Source of the DNA: a virus
DNA length: 30,861 nucleotides
Strand: one strand, 5' to 3'
IMG/VR virus record: IMGVR_UViG_3300008114_000091
Coordinates: 1 to 30,861 of that record
The notes under the pieces were generated by a model. The model saw nothing but the letters and a program-made list of their open reading frames with translations, searched no databases and was not told where the DNA came from. Made by a program: the position numbers and the translations under genes. This document shows, in pieces, positions 6,399 through 14,292 of this stretch (the stretch's first letter is position 1; each line of letters begins with the position of its first letter).

Positions 6399-6804
6399 TA
6401 TAAGAAGTAACATTGCTAAAATTAAGAGATCCGAGAACTCAAGTCAGAAAATGAAATACGAGGAACCGTTTAAGAAATTTCTCATAATCAATAATATAGA
6501 TTTTATCCAGGAGTTTTGTCCTATACCGAACAGAAAATTCAGAGCAGATTTCTATCTGAAAAAATACAATGTTCTTATAGAGATAGAAGGAGGGATTTGG
6601 AATCAAGGAAGGCATACAAGAGGATTTGGATACGCAAACGATGTCAGAAAATACAATGACTATATCCTAGCAGGTTATAAGCTTATACGTTTTACGTCAG
6701 ATGACTTTATGGCTATTACTAAATACGATTACTACATTAAAGATTATATTAAAACAACTATCGAGAAAATTACAGGAGAGACAATTGCAAATAGGACATT
6801 ATAA
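6385..6804 (+). CDS. Endonuclease-like protein, PD-(D/E)XK / DUF559-like fold
   Basis: A 139-residue protein with the layout of small phage VSR/DUF559-type nucleases. The core is 'FCPIPNRKFRADFYLKKYNVLIEIEGG' (about 44-70), which supplies the Asp of 'ADF' and the E-x-E of 'IEIEGG'. It is followed by 'RGFGYANDVRKYNDYILAGYKLIRFT' (about 79-104), the conserved KN/KY...GYxLIRF element. A role in recombination-intermediate or DNA-end processing is plausible given the nearby recombination and replication genes. The catalytic residues appear present. Substrate unknown. Confidence 0.7.
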   Translation: MPSNNIRSNIAKIKRSENSSQKMKYEEPFKKFLIINNIDFIQEFCPIPNRKFRADFYLKKYNVLIEIEGGIWNQGRHTRGFGYANDVRKYNDYILAGYKLIRFTSDDFMAITKYDYYIKDYIKTTIEKITGETIANRTL

Positions 6805-7120
6805 GGACGAGAAGATAATACTCTATGTTCCGACGCATCCAGTAGCAGAATTGGAAGTAAGAGAGAATACCCAAAGAAATCAGGATGCACAGCCAGACTT
6901 GAAACTGTACTACAGGGAATTAGAAGTCGGTGCTTTGTGGAATAAACAATCACAGAAAGGACATTCATACGCAACGGGACATTTTTATATATATGATAGA
7001 AAGATACAGATAGTGATATTTAAAACTCAAAACGGGGGAGTGGTTAGGATAGCAGACAAAGTAGATAAGAAAGAACCTGCAAAGCCTTTTGGGGTTTACT
7101 CAGAGGAGAGTGAGTTTTGA
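6785..7120 (+). CDS. Hypothetical protein with DUF736-like beta core
   Basis: TTG 6785 is selected as start because AGGAG (6774-6778) lies six bases upstream; the longer in-frame reading from 6701 falls inside the nuclease gene. The 111-residue product has a central 'LEVGALWNKQSQKGHSYATGHF' style segment. This weakly resembles the 'IGAAWKKxSKxGxxYLS' core of DUF736 and of similar phage single-strand-binding-sized proteins. The assignment is tentative. The 3' end overlaps the next gene as TTGA. Confidence 0.55.
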   Translation: MQIGHYKDEKIILYVPTHPVAELEVRENTQRNQDAQPDLKLYYRELEVGALWNKQSQKGHSYATGHFYIYDRKIQIVIFKTQNGGVVRIADKVDKKEPAKPFGVYSEESEF

Positions 7121-7572
7121 CTCCTTTGGAATGGCTTAGGATAGTTGAAATATTTACTGAGGATAAGGAACTCTATAAGTATTGTGATCCTGATTTTGTC
7201 ATAGATGGGGACAAGGTTAGTGTTAAGATCGTAAAACGTATTCAGAATACTTTGAAGACTTATCCAGATTCCTATTGCGTGATTAGTGAGAAGGACAACT
7301 ATTTCTTTGTGTTTCTTTTTGCTCATGGAGAATGGATCTTGTATTCTTTTGGAGTGCATCCTGATTTCAGGACACATGAAAACTTACAAAGATTTTGGGA
7401 ACACTTAACAAGGGAACATGAGGAGTTTATCTGCTATCTATACGACAACAACACCAGGGCAATCAATTGGCTAAAAAAGATGGGAATGGTCGCAGAGTCT
7501 AAAGTGGTGGAGTCTGCTAAAAAGATAGCAGTAAAATTAAGATTGACAAAACAAGAAATAAGTCTAATATAA
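7117..7572 (+). CDS. GNAT-fold acetyltransferase-like phage protein
   Basis: A 151-residue protein. The middle and C-terminal parts follow a GNAT pattern: strand 'NYFFVFLFAHGEWILYSFGVHP' (about 66-87), a helix, strand 'EEFICYLYDNN' and the typical 'TRAINWLKKMGM' (about 113-129) that pairs with the acetyl-CoA domain end. Similar proteins are common beside terminase genes in podophages and their substrate is unknown. The classical Q/RxxGxG/A loop is not clear, so it may be inactive or divergent. The TTG start at 7117 has AGAGGAGAG upstream and overlaps the previous stop as TTGA. Confidence 0.65.
   Translation: MTPLEWLRIVEIFTEDKELYKYCDPDFVIDGDKVSVKIVKRIQNTLKTYPDSYCVISEKDNYFFVFLFAHGEWILYSFGVHPDFRTHENLQRFWEHLTREHEEFICYLYDNNTRAINWLKKMGMVAESKVVESAKKIAVKLRLTKQEISLI
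7543..7570 (+). promoter_or_regulatory. Promoter candidate with start site at a gene's ATG
   Basis: TTGACA at 7543-7548, a 16-base spacer, then TAATAT at 7565-7570. Transcription would begin about 7577, which is the ATG of the next gene, and that gene has no visible ribosome site. The motif lies inside the end of the GNAT gene, so chance is possible. Confidence 0.35.
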
Positions 7573-7576
7573 ATTT

Positions 7577-7771
7577 ATGGTTTGGTTTAGTTTAGCTTTA
7601 GTTATTATATCAACAGAATTTATTTTAGCAGTGCTCTATTATTTGAGGGAGATCCGAAAACCGATAGAGATTAACATAGACGTAAATAGTATTGAGGATC
7701 GGTTGAAGGCTTTGGAGGATCAAGTAAGCAATATTAGAGTGGCACAAGGCATGAGGAGAAGGGATGGATAA
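7577..7771 (+). CDS. Small TM plus coiled-coil protein (64 aa)
   Basis: Residues 3-23 form a hydrophobic helix. The rest is charged, with 'SIEDRLKALEDQVSNI' looking like a short coiled coil and a basic RRR tail. The layout resembles small phage membrane-anchored proteins that oligomerise through the cytoplasmic helix. There is no Shine-Dalgarno in front of ATG 7577, and a promoter-like pair ends seven bases upstream, so leaderless expression is possible. It overlaps the next gene by 8 bases. Confidence 0.6.
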   Translation: MVWFSLALVIISTEFILAVLYYLREIRKPIEINIDVNSIEDRLKALEDQVSNIRVAQGMRRRDG

Positions 7772-8054
7772 TTGGAAAATAGGCGATAAATGTTTTTATA
7801 TTTACGGTAATAATCCAAAAGAAGGTAGAATTAAAAATATTACTTTTTTCGGACAAAATGGAGAAAATGGTAAAATTGAATTATATAAATATAAAGTAAC
7901 TGTAAATTATTGTTATGGTAGTTATAGCGTTGATACTGATGAACCAGAAGAAATATTTCCAACGAAAGAAGCACTTATGATGCACTTAGATGATTTAATA
8001 GAAAAGAGTATGCATAATTACAAAAGGTATGAAGAAGAATGGATAAGACAATAA
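7764..8054 (+). CDS. Hypothetical protein with SH3/KOW-like start (96 aa)
   Basis: The N-terminus 'WKIGDKCFYIYGNNPKEGRI' has the form of small beta-barrel phage proteins (W.xGDxVxxxx..xGxV). The C-terminus is helical and charged. The gene is strikingly AT-rich compared with the terminase genes downstream, as is its 3' neighbour, suggesting joint acquisition. AGGAGAAGGGATGG precedes and includes the ATG, giving a good ribosome site. Function unknown. Confidence 0.6.
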   Translation: MDNWKIGDKCFYIYGNNPKEGRIKNITFFGQNGENGKIELYKYKVTVNYCYGSYSVDTDEPEEIFPTKEALMMHLDDLIEKSMHNYKRYEEEWIRQ

Positions 8055-8188
8055 ATAAAGATAAAAATAATAAATTAATGGTACAAAATCATAATTTTAT
8101 GATAAAAATTTATTTTGAAAATGAAGAACAATTACAAATTGCTTATAATGATTTAAGAGATATATATAATTGCGAAGTGGACAAGTAA
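8039..8188 (+). CDS. Small hypothetical protein (49 aa)
   Basis: Open from ATG 8039 to TAA 8186-8188, overlapping the upstream gene by 16 bases and ending directly before the next ATG. It is very AT-rich and Asn/Lys/Ile-rich, with an internal 'FMIKIYFENEEQLQIAYNDL' segment that looks like an alternating beta-alpha unit. No family recognised; supported only by coupling and length. Confidence 0.5.
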   Translation: MDKTINKDKNNKLMVQNHNFMIKIYFENEEQLQIAYNDLRDIYNCEVDK

Positions 8189-8449
8189 ATGGATAGGATT
8201 TTGAATAAACCTTTCAGACTGCCTTCTGGATCAGGAAAGAAGTTTGGTGTCTATGTGAAGAACAAGTCTACAGGTAAGATTGTTAAAGTCACTTTCGGAG
8301 ATCCTAACCTTTCAATCAAGAGAGATGATCCAGAGAGGAAAGCTAGTTTTAGAGCTAGGCATAATTGCGAGGATGCGAAGGACAAGACGAGTCCGAAGTA
8401 TTGGTCATGTCGCATGTGGTCGAGCAAGCCAGTGAGTAAGATAGTATAA
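8189..8449 (+). CDS. Phage protein with conserved 'FRARHNC...YWSC..W' domain
   Basis: An 86-residue basic protein. The core 'VKVTFGDPNLSIKRDDPERKASFRARHNC' (about 31-60) and 'YWSCRMW' (about 71-77) is a motif I recognise from small phage proteins, and from domains attached to structural or protease proteins near terminase and head genes. Its function is not established. The paired Cys, with His and Trp, could hold a metal. The resident codon style differs from the AT-rich genes on both sides. It precedes the terminase module, which supports a head or packaging-related role. Confidence 0.7.
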   Translation: MDRILNKPFRLPSGSGKKFGVYVKNKSTGKIVKVTFGDPNLSIKRDDPERKASFRARHNCEDAKDKTSPKYWSCRMWSSKPVSKIV

Positions 8450-8793
8450 TGCTAGAAAACGAATTTCCATCTTTTATCCATACGATTAAATATAAGTTTA
8501 CTTTTGATCCTAAAAGTACAAAAGAGAAAATTGAAAATATTGGATCTTATATTGAGGATATGCAGGAAGAGATAAATCATCATAGAAAATATTATGAACG
8601 TAGATTTGTAAAATATATGGATAAACCAAAATATAATTTTTGGAGTAGAAAGATGAATGATGGAGAATATTATAATCTTAGTAGATTATATTGGTTTGCA
8701 AATTCTTTTAAAACAACAAAGGTCATATATAAAAATTGGTGTAATAATATTATACAATTATGTGAGGATCTGAAGAATGAAAGTCACATCTAA
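8449..8793 (+). CDS. Hypothetical protein (114 aa)
   Basis: An AT-rich gene starting with a TAATG overlap at 8447-8451 and overlapping the small terminase gene by 17 bases. The product is rich in Tyr, Lys, Asn and Trp and is probably helical, with a Glu/His-rich stretch near residues 37-55. I recognise no domain. It interrupts the otherwise GC-richer run between the 8189 gene and the terminase genes, so it looks like an inserted accessory gene. Confidence 0.6.
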   Translation: MLENEFPSFIHTIKYKFTFDPKSTKEKIENIGSYIEDMQEEINHHRKYYERRFVKYMDKPKYNFWSRKMNDGEYYNLSRLYWFANSFKTTKVIYKNWCNNIIQLCEDLKNESHI

Positions 8794-9214
8794 AAAAGAA
8801 AATAATAAAGATGACAAAAGACTTAAAAACTTAGTTCCAATCAAAAAAGGAGAAGTCAGAAACCCAACAGGAAGACCAAAGTTACCTGAAGACATTCTCC
8901 AAATGAAGAGGGCATCAACCGAACAACTAATCAGTGCTTATCATAAATTTGCTTTTACTGAGATCAAAGAACTCAATAATGAAAAACCCAACAATCTAAT
9001 CGAACAAGGTGTAAGACAGACAATTTCAAACTTTGCAAACACAGGAGAGATAGCAGATATAAGTAAACTTTGGGATAGGGTTCTAGGTAAACCTTTGGAG
9101 TCTATTGATATTACAAGCAAAGGTGAAAGTCTTACAAACGACAAGTTAACTCCTGAAGAGAGAAGAGCTATGATAGATAGACTTAGATCCGAGATGGGAA
9201 ACAACAACGCTTGA
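8777..9214 (+). CDS. terS: Terminase small subunit-like protein
   Basis: A 145-residue protein directly upstream of the large terminase. It has the basic N-terminal 'VPIKKGEVRNPTGRPKLP' (about 21-38), the 'KGxxxNPxGRPK' motif seen in DNA-binding phage terminase-associated and DUF5681-type proteins. A helical core follows, then 'LWDRVLGKPLESIDITSKGES', a segment typical of small terminases. A charged C-terminal helix follows. It would recognise phage DNA and deliver it to the large subunit. GAGG upstream supports ATG 8777. The stop overlaps the TerL start as TTGA. Confidence 0.75.
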   Translation: MKVTSKKENNKDDKRLKNLVPIKKGEVRNPTGRPKLPEDILQMKRASTEQLISAYHKFAFTEIKELNNEKPNNLIEQGVRQTISNFANTGEIADISKLWDRVLGKPLESIDITSKGESLTNDKLTPEERRAMIDRLRSEMGNNNA

Positions 9215-10602
9215 ATAATACAAGATACATTAATAATCTGATTGAGGATGGTTGGAAGAATGCAGACTTGTACTACAAACTTAAAGACCATCAAATAGAT
9301 TTGTATAACCAGATCACAAAGGGAAATAATAAAAAGCACGTAGTCAACTGTTCTCGTAGATTTGGTAAGTCTTATACATTATGCCTTATTGCTATTGAGC
9401 ATGCATTGAAAAGTAAAGTTCATGTAAGATTTGCAGCACCGACAAGTAAGCAATTGAAAGAGATCATACAACCTATTATGATTAAGATTCTTTCCGATTG
9501 CCCAGAAGAATTGAAACCAGATTTCAAAAGTCAGGATAATAAATATGTATTCCAAAATGGTAGTGAAATACATATTGCAGGATGCGACAATGGAAACGCA
9601 GAAAACCTTAGAGGGCATGAGTCAGACTTGAATTTAATAGACGAAGCAGGTTTTATAGATGATCTGGAATACGTTCTGAAAGACATTCTCATGCCTCAAA
9701 CTTTGACCACTGGAGGGAGAACCATTGTAAGTAGTACACCTCCAAGGACACCTGCTCATTATTACAATAGACTTTGCACCGAAGCACAACTAGGAAGGTT
9801 CTATTCTCTCTTTACTATCTATGATAATACAAGTATAGACCAAGAGACGATTGAAGAATACTGCCAAGAAGCAGGGGGAGTCAACTCGACCACATGGAAA
9901 AGGGAGTATCTTTGCCAGTTCGTAGTAGATGAGCAGATTGTTGTAGTACCTGAATGGAATGAGAGTTACATAGGAGAACTAGAACTGGACGCATGGAGAA
10001 TGTACTATCACAATTATACAGTCATGGACATAGGCGGACGACATAAAACGGCGGTTCTCTATGGCTATTATGACTTTCGAAAGAGTGCATTACAAATAGT
10101 AGATGAATCGGTCTTTACTGGACAGGATACTACAACAGATTTGATTGCAAAAACAATTCAATATAAGGAAGAAGTACTATTCGATGGAATGGTTGAACCG
10201 AAAAGGATAGCAGACAATAATAATGTGATTTTACTACAGGACATGTCACTCATGCATGGTGTTCACTTTGCCCCAACCAATAAGGATACTCTCATGGCAA
10301 TGGTCAATGAGGTAAGAGTCTTTATCTCACAAGGAAGATTGCGAGTGTCGAGTATATGCAGGGAATTGATAGGATGTCTTACAAGTGCAATATGGAATAA
10401 ACAGAGAACACAATTCGATATATCGGATCTATATGGTCACTTTGATGCATTGGCTGCATTGATATATATGATACGTAACTTGGATCAGTATTCCAATCCA
10501 GTGCCATTTACAGGAACTGCAACTCCTTATACGCATCATATTAATTATCAGCAAGAACAAACTGAAAGAAGCAATTATAAGAAATTATTTGGGAGAAGAT
10601 AA
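9211..10602 (+). CDS. terL: Terminase large subunit
   Basis: A 463-residue packaging motor. The ATPase half carries Walker A 'CSRRFGKS' (47-54), Walker B 'LNLIDEAG' with Asp144-Glu145, and the coupling motif 'TIVSSTPP' near 175. The nuclease half has an RNase-H-like triad: Asp273 in 'VMDIGGRHK', Asp335 in 'IADNNN', and Asp412 in 'GHFDALAALIY'. Length is usual for podophage terminases. The TTG start at 9211 overlaps the small-subunit stop as TTGA and no other start exists near the N-terminus. It cuts and pumps DNA into the prohead through the portal encoded at 11165. Confidence 0.93.
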   Translation: MNNTRYINNLIEDGWKNADLYYKLKDHQIDLYNQITKGNNKKHVVNCSRRFGKSYTLCLIAIEHALKSKVHVRFAAPTSKQLKEIIQPIMIKILSDCPEELKPDFKSQDNKYVFQNGSEIHIAGCDNGNAENLRGHESDLNLIDEAGFIDDLEYVLKDILMPQTLTTGGRTIVSSTPPRTPAHYYNRLCTEAQLGRFYSLFTIYDNTSIDQETIEEYCQEAGGVNSTTWKREYLCQFVVDEQIVVVPEWNESYIGELELDAWRMYYHNYTVMDIGGRHKTAVLYGYYDFRKSALQIVDESVFTGQDTTTDLIAKTIQYKEEVLFDGMVEPKRIADNNNVILLQDMSLMHGVHFAPTNKDTLMAMVNEVRVFISQGRLRVSSICRELIGCLTSAIWNKQRTQFDISDLYGHFDALAALIYMIRNLDQYSNPVPFTGTATPYTHHINYQQEQTERSNYKKLFGRR

Positions 10603-10874
10603 TGTATAAAATAGATGTTACTACAGGATATAAACAAAATAAAAGTATAGTATTTACTGATGATACTTTTATAAAAAATAAAATGAAAGATTTAAATATT
10701 GAATATGAACACTTAGAATATGAATCTATTATAGATGAAACTGATAAATGCATAATGGCATACGATAAGTTATTAATATTTAGGCATTGTGGGAAAAGAA
10801 ATGATACAGGATGGATAATGTATAAATATAATAACCTAAAAGACATGAAGTCAGATTGGGAAAAATTGCAATAA
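10602..10874 (+). CDS. Hypothetical AT-rich protein between terminase and portal (90 aa)
   Basis: Starts in a TAATG overlap with the TerL stop. The product is rich in Lys, Tyr, Ile and Asp, with no recognised domain ('TGYKQNKSIVFTDDTF' near the start suggests beta strands). It and the next gene form a short AT-rich block that separates terL from the portal gene, which usually follow each other, so the pair looks inserted. Confidence 0.6.
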   Translation: MYKIDVTTGYKQNKSIVFTDDTFIKNKMKDLNIEYEHLEYESIIDETDKCIMAYDKLLIFRHCGKRNDTGWIMYKYNNLKDMKSDWEKLQ

Positions 10875-10879
10875 AATAT

Positions 10880-11164
10880 ATGAGAAAAGAATATCCATTG
10901 CATGAATCACGTAGAATAGAAAACGGATGGGACATTGATCTTATGTGGTGTCCATCTCAGATTTATAAAACATTTACGGTTAATGAAAAAGAATATAAAA
11001 TCGATTTAAGATGGAGATTTGATGATCCTTGGGAGATACGTATTAATGGGGAATGGTTAGATATGCTAATAGTTAAAGAATACATAGCAGAAGAATATCA
11101 GGAATTGATGAATTTTATTGATAACAATATAGAGGAAATAATAAAAGAATATGAAGGTAAATAA
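10880..11164 (+). CDS. Hypothetical AT-rich protein between terminase and portal (94 aa)
   Basis: ATG 10880 is preferred to an in-frame TTG at 10856 because it lies just after the upstream stop. The 94-residue product has 'DLRWRFDDPWEIRINGEWL' in the middle, which could be a small beta sheet, and an acidic helical C-terminus. No family recognised. GAAGG near its 3' end serves as ribosome site for the portal gene. Confidence 0.6.
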   Translation: MRKEYPLHESRRIENGWDIDLMWCPSQIYKTFTVNEKEYKIDLRWRFDDPWEIRINGEWLDMLIVKEYIAEEYQELMNFIDNNIEEIIKEYEGK

Positions 11165-13159
11165 ATGTTAACTAAAACAAAATTAGAAAGTGGGGCAACT
11201 TACTACGCCAATCTGCCAGTAGACGAGATAGGTGGAGAGCTACAAAAGAAAGTGGATGATTACTATCAATATGTAAGACTCAATGGGATGTTGGATCTTT
11301 GGCGAAAGTCTTACAGGCAATACTTCAGAGCAGGTTTTCACTTAGGGGACACAGTCAGAGGTGGGGAGTCTGGAGAGTATTCATTTTTGTATGTCAACCA
11401 CTTTAGATCCATCTTACAAGCTATCCTATCTATCACAGTATCACAGAGACCAACATTCGATGCAAGAGCAGTCAACAATGATTACTCTAGTCAAGCACAA
11501 ACCAAACTTGCACAAGGTCTCTTGGATTACTACATGAGAGAAAAACGACTGGAACGGTATGTCGCAGATGCAGTCGAGTTTGCTATCTGGAGTGGTGAAG
11601 GATACTTGGCTTTGAATTGGGATGTGGCACTTGGAAGAGAATATGGTGTAGGACAAAACAATGAGCCAGTGCGAGAGGGAGACATTAAATTTACTTCCTG
11701 TTCTGGAATTGATATTATACGACATCCGTATCTCAGAAAGTTTGAAGATAGAAATTGGCTTATTGTAAGAGAGTTCGTAAACAAATATGAGTTAGCAAAG
11801 AAGTATCCAGACTTTGCAGACGACATTATTAATTCTGAAATGTTTAGTCAAAATCTTAAGAATGACTTTCTAGACTTTTACAAAATCACAGACTCGGATC
11901 TAATCCCATTCTATAGATTCTATCATGACAAAACACAGTCAGTTCCCAATGGTAGATACTCAGAGTTTATCGAAGGTGGAACAGTGATCTTTGACAGTGA
12001 TCTTCCTTATCCTGAGATACCAGTCTATGCACTTCACCCTGGTTCAATATATGCGAGTCCTTTTGGGTATACAGTTTCTTTTGATATGCTTCCTATTCAG
12101 AGAGCTATAGACGGTCTTGCATCTACAATTCAAACTAATCAAGAAGCTTTTGGAGTGCAAAATGTCCTAGTCCCAAAAGGATCAAATCTTGATGTCGAAG
12201 AATTAGTGGGAGGATTAAACATAGTTCAGTATGATGCAAAAATGGGAAAGCCTGAACCAATGAACTTGACTGCAACTCCTGTAGAGATATTCAACCGATA
12301 CAAGGAATTAATCAATGAGATGGAATCTATCTCAGGAATCAATTCTGTAGTACGAGGAAATCCAGAGGCAAGTCTTAAGAGTGGAGCAGCCTTGGCATTG
12401 GTCGCATCACAAGCAATTCAGTTTCTACAATTGACTCAACAGAGATACGTGCAACTATTGGAAGACTCAGGAACTGCTATCATCAATATGCTCAAGAGCT
12501 ATGCAGCAGTTCCAAGAGTAGCAACAATTGTCGGAAAGATGAATACCCCGTACATGAAGGAATTCAAAGGGAGTGATCTCGAGAATGTCCAGAGAGTCAT
12601 TGTTGACATGGGAAATCCTTTGAGTAAGACCACGGCAGGTAAGATCCAAATTGCAGATACTTTATTGCAATACGGTTTTATCAAGAACAGTGACATGTAT
12701 TTCTCAGTATTACAAAACGGACGATTAGACTCAATCCTTGATCCGGTGCAAAGACAATTGATGCTAATAGCACAGGAGAATGAGCAAATGTCCGATGGTA
12801 TTGATCCTCCTGTTCTTGTGACCGATAATCATCCTATGCACATTCAAGAACACAAGCAATTATTAGATAGTCCAGAAGCTAGAAACAATGTGGAATTGGT
12901 ATCTATTGTCTTACAGCACATGCAAACACATATACAACAATTACAGACAGGAGATCCTAATTTATTTGCTATTCTTGGCATTCAATCTCTTCCTCCTGCA
13001 ACTCCTCCACAGGGTCAACCATCAATAGGACAAGTGACACAGGGAGCAAGCACAAACCCATTGGAACAGGCAACAGGAGCTTTACCAAACTTACCAACCA
13101 ATCCGATGACAGGAGAACAATACCAAACACCAAGCGGAGCTAGTGCAGTACCAATTTAA
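11165..13159 (+). CDS. Portal protein (podovirus type)
   Basis: A 664-residue protein immediately after the terminase region and before the scaffold and capsid genes, the standard portal position. Its length fits podophage portals. The N-terminal third contains 'FLYVNHFRSILQAILSITVSQRPTFDARAVNND', the membrane-free wing region typical of these portals. A central 'PVYALHPGSIYASPFGYTVSFDMLPIQRAIDGL' clip/stem region precedes a Gln/Pro/Gly-rich C-terminal tail ('ATPPQGQPSIGQVTQGAS'). It would form the dodecameric DNA channel at the capsid vertex. AAGGT lies before ATG 11165. Confidence 0.85.
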   Translation: MLTKTKLESGATYYANLPVDEIGGELQKKVDDYYQYVRLNGMLDLWRKSYRQYFRAGFHLGDTVRGGESGEYSFLYVNHFRSILQAILSITVSQRPTFDARAVNNDYSSQAQTKLAQGLLDYYMREKRLERYVADAVEFAIWSGEGYLALNWDVALGREYGVGQNNEPVREGDIKFTSCSGIDIIRHPYLRKFEDRNWLIVREFVNKYELAKKYPDFADDIINSEMFSQNLKNDFLDFYKITDSDLIPFYRFYHDKTQSVPNGRYSEFIEGGTVIFDSDLPYPEIPVYALHPGSIYASPFGYTVSFDMLPIQRAIDGLASTIQTNQEAFGVQNVLVPKGSNLDVEELVGGLNIVQYDAKMGKPEPMNLTATPVEIFNRYKELINEMESISGINSVVRGNPEASLKSGAALALVASQAIQFLQLTQQRYVQLLEDSGTAIINMLKSYAAVPRVATIVGKMNTPYMKEFKGSDLENVQRVIVDMGNPLSKTTAGKIQIADTLLQYGFIKNSDMYFSVLQNGRLDSILDPVQRQLMLIAQENEQMSDGIDPPVLVTDNHPMHIQEHKQLLDSPEARNNVELVSIVLQHMQTHIQQLQTGDPNLFAILGIQSLPPATPPQGQPSIGQVTQGASTNPLEQATGALPNLPTNPMTGEQYQTPSGASAVPI

Positions 13160-13171
13160 TAGGAGAATAAT

Positions 13172-14083
13172 ATGGAAGAGACAATAGAATCAAGTGAAAT
13201 AGAAACAAGTTCAGAGCCAATTGAGTTGACAGAAGAAATCGTAGCACAAGAACCAATTGCAATACCTAAACTCAGAGAAGCAAAAGTAGATGTCGATGGT
13301 CATGTATTGCAAATCAATGAAAAGCAATTGAAAGCACTTTGGGGATTGCCAGACAATGAGGATCTTTCCGACAAGGAATTCAAATCTTTGGTCTCAGCAT
13401 ACAAAGCCCAGAAAACAGCAGACCAAAGAAGTTTACATGCATCCAAACAAGAAAAGTTAGTAAAAGAGATTGCAGAGTTAATCCAGAAAAATCCTTTCGA
13501 GCTATTGCAAAGAGCAGGCTATGATCCTAGAGAATTAGCAGAACAGTATCTTGCACAAGCAATTGAAGAAGACATGTTGCCTGAAAGTGAGAAAGAACTG
13601 AAGAGAGTAAGACTGGAAAGGGATGAACTGGAAAGGCAATACAGAGAGGAGATGACACGGAGAGAACAGGAGCAAGTAGATCAAGCACTTGTTCAGGCTC
13701 AACAGGAAATTACTTCTCAGATCATTGAGTCGCTAGAATCTAGCACTCTTCCTAAGTCAGCAGACGTAGTAAGACGAATTGCAAACTATATGCTCATAGC
13801 AGAACAGAGAGGATTGGCAATTCATCCAAAACAGGTCATTCCTTTAGTGGAAGAGGATTTTAAAAATTTGAATTCTCAGATCTTAAAGTCTATGGATTCT
13901 ACCAATCGGATCAATTATATTGGCGAAGATCTTCTTAAACAAATCAGACAAGAAGATCTTGCCAGACTAAAAAAACCTACTAGCAATTCTGTTCAAGCAC
14001 AACCAAGATCATCTAGGGAAACTACTAAGAAGATCACTAAGGATGAGTGGAGAAAGCAGTTGGCGGAAAGAATTAAATCATAG
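13172..14083 (+). CDS. Scaffolding protein
   Basis: A 303-residue, highly charged, Glu/Gln-rich, largely helical protein between portal and major capsid, with a strong coiled coil near residues 140-180 ('EKELKRVRLERDELERQY', 'MTRREQEQVDQALVQAQQE'). The N-terminus is acidic ('ETIESSEIETSSEPIELTEE') and the C-terminus basic ('TKKITKDEWRKQLAERIKS'), the usual scaffold polarity in which the C-terminal helix contacts capsid protein. AGGAG lies before ATG 13172. An intrinsic terminator follows the gene. No sequence motif defines the family, so the call rests on context and composition. Confidence 0.8.
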   Translation: MEETIESSEIETSSEPIELTEEIVAQEPIAIPKLREAKVDVDGHVLQINEKQLKALWGLPDNEDLSDKEFKSLVSAYKAQKTADQRSLHASKQEKLVKEIAELIQKNPFELLQRAGYDPRELAEQYLAQAIEEDMLPESEKELKRVRLERDELERQYREEMTRREQEQVDQALVQAQQEITSQIIESLESSTLPKSADVVRRIANYMLIAEQRGLAIHPKQVIPLVEEDFKNLNSQILKSMDSTNRINYIGEDLLKQIRQEDLARLKKPTSNSVQAQPRSSRETTKKITKDEWRKQLAERIKS

Positions 14084-14094
14084 TTTGGTGTTTG

Positions 14095-14117
14095 TGGGTA
14101 GCAATACCCATTTTTTT
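14095..14117 (+). terminator. Intrinsic terminator between scaffold and capsid genes
   Basis: TGGGTA (14095-14100) pairs with TACCCA (14105-14110) around a GCAA loop and is followed by seven T residues (14111-14117). It ends the early/packaging transcript and lies ten bases before a strong promoter. Confidence 0.8.
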
Positions 14118-14126
14118 AAAAATAGC

Positions 14127-14154
14127 TTGACAACTTTTTTATTGTGGCTATAAA
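14127..14154 (+). promoter_or_regulatory. Strong sigma-70-like promoter for the major capsid gene
   Basis: TTGACA (14127-14132) matches the -35 consensus, with a 16-base AT-rich spacer and TATAAA (14149-14154). Transcription should start near 14161, leaving a leader of about 130 bases before ATG 14293. The leader has small inverted repeats (ATAAG/CTTAT near 14183-14199 and TTAATA/TATTAA near 14253-14275) and GAGG at 14282-14285 as the ribosome site. It gives the capsid gene its own high expression. Confidence 0.8.
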
Positions 14155-14292
14155 AGTATCAATGGTCTCATTAGATCTCCTATAAGCGAAAAACTTATCT
14201 GCAATAATACAACAAGGGTCAACCTGATTCGATATACCGAGACAAGCAAAGTCTTAATAAAATTGCATTATTAAATTTATCGAGGTATTCGA

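Noticed and set aside
14161-14292. tRNA or other stable RNA in the capsid leader
   Set aside because: Small inverted repeats exist, but there is no cloverleaf, T-loop consensus or CCA end; treated as a plain 5' leader.
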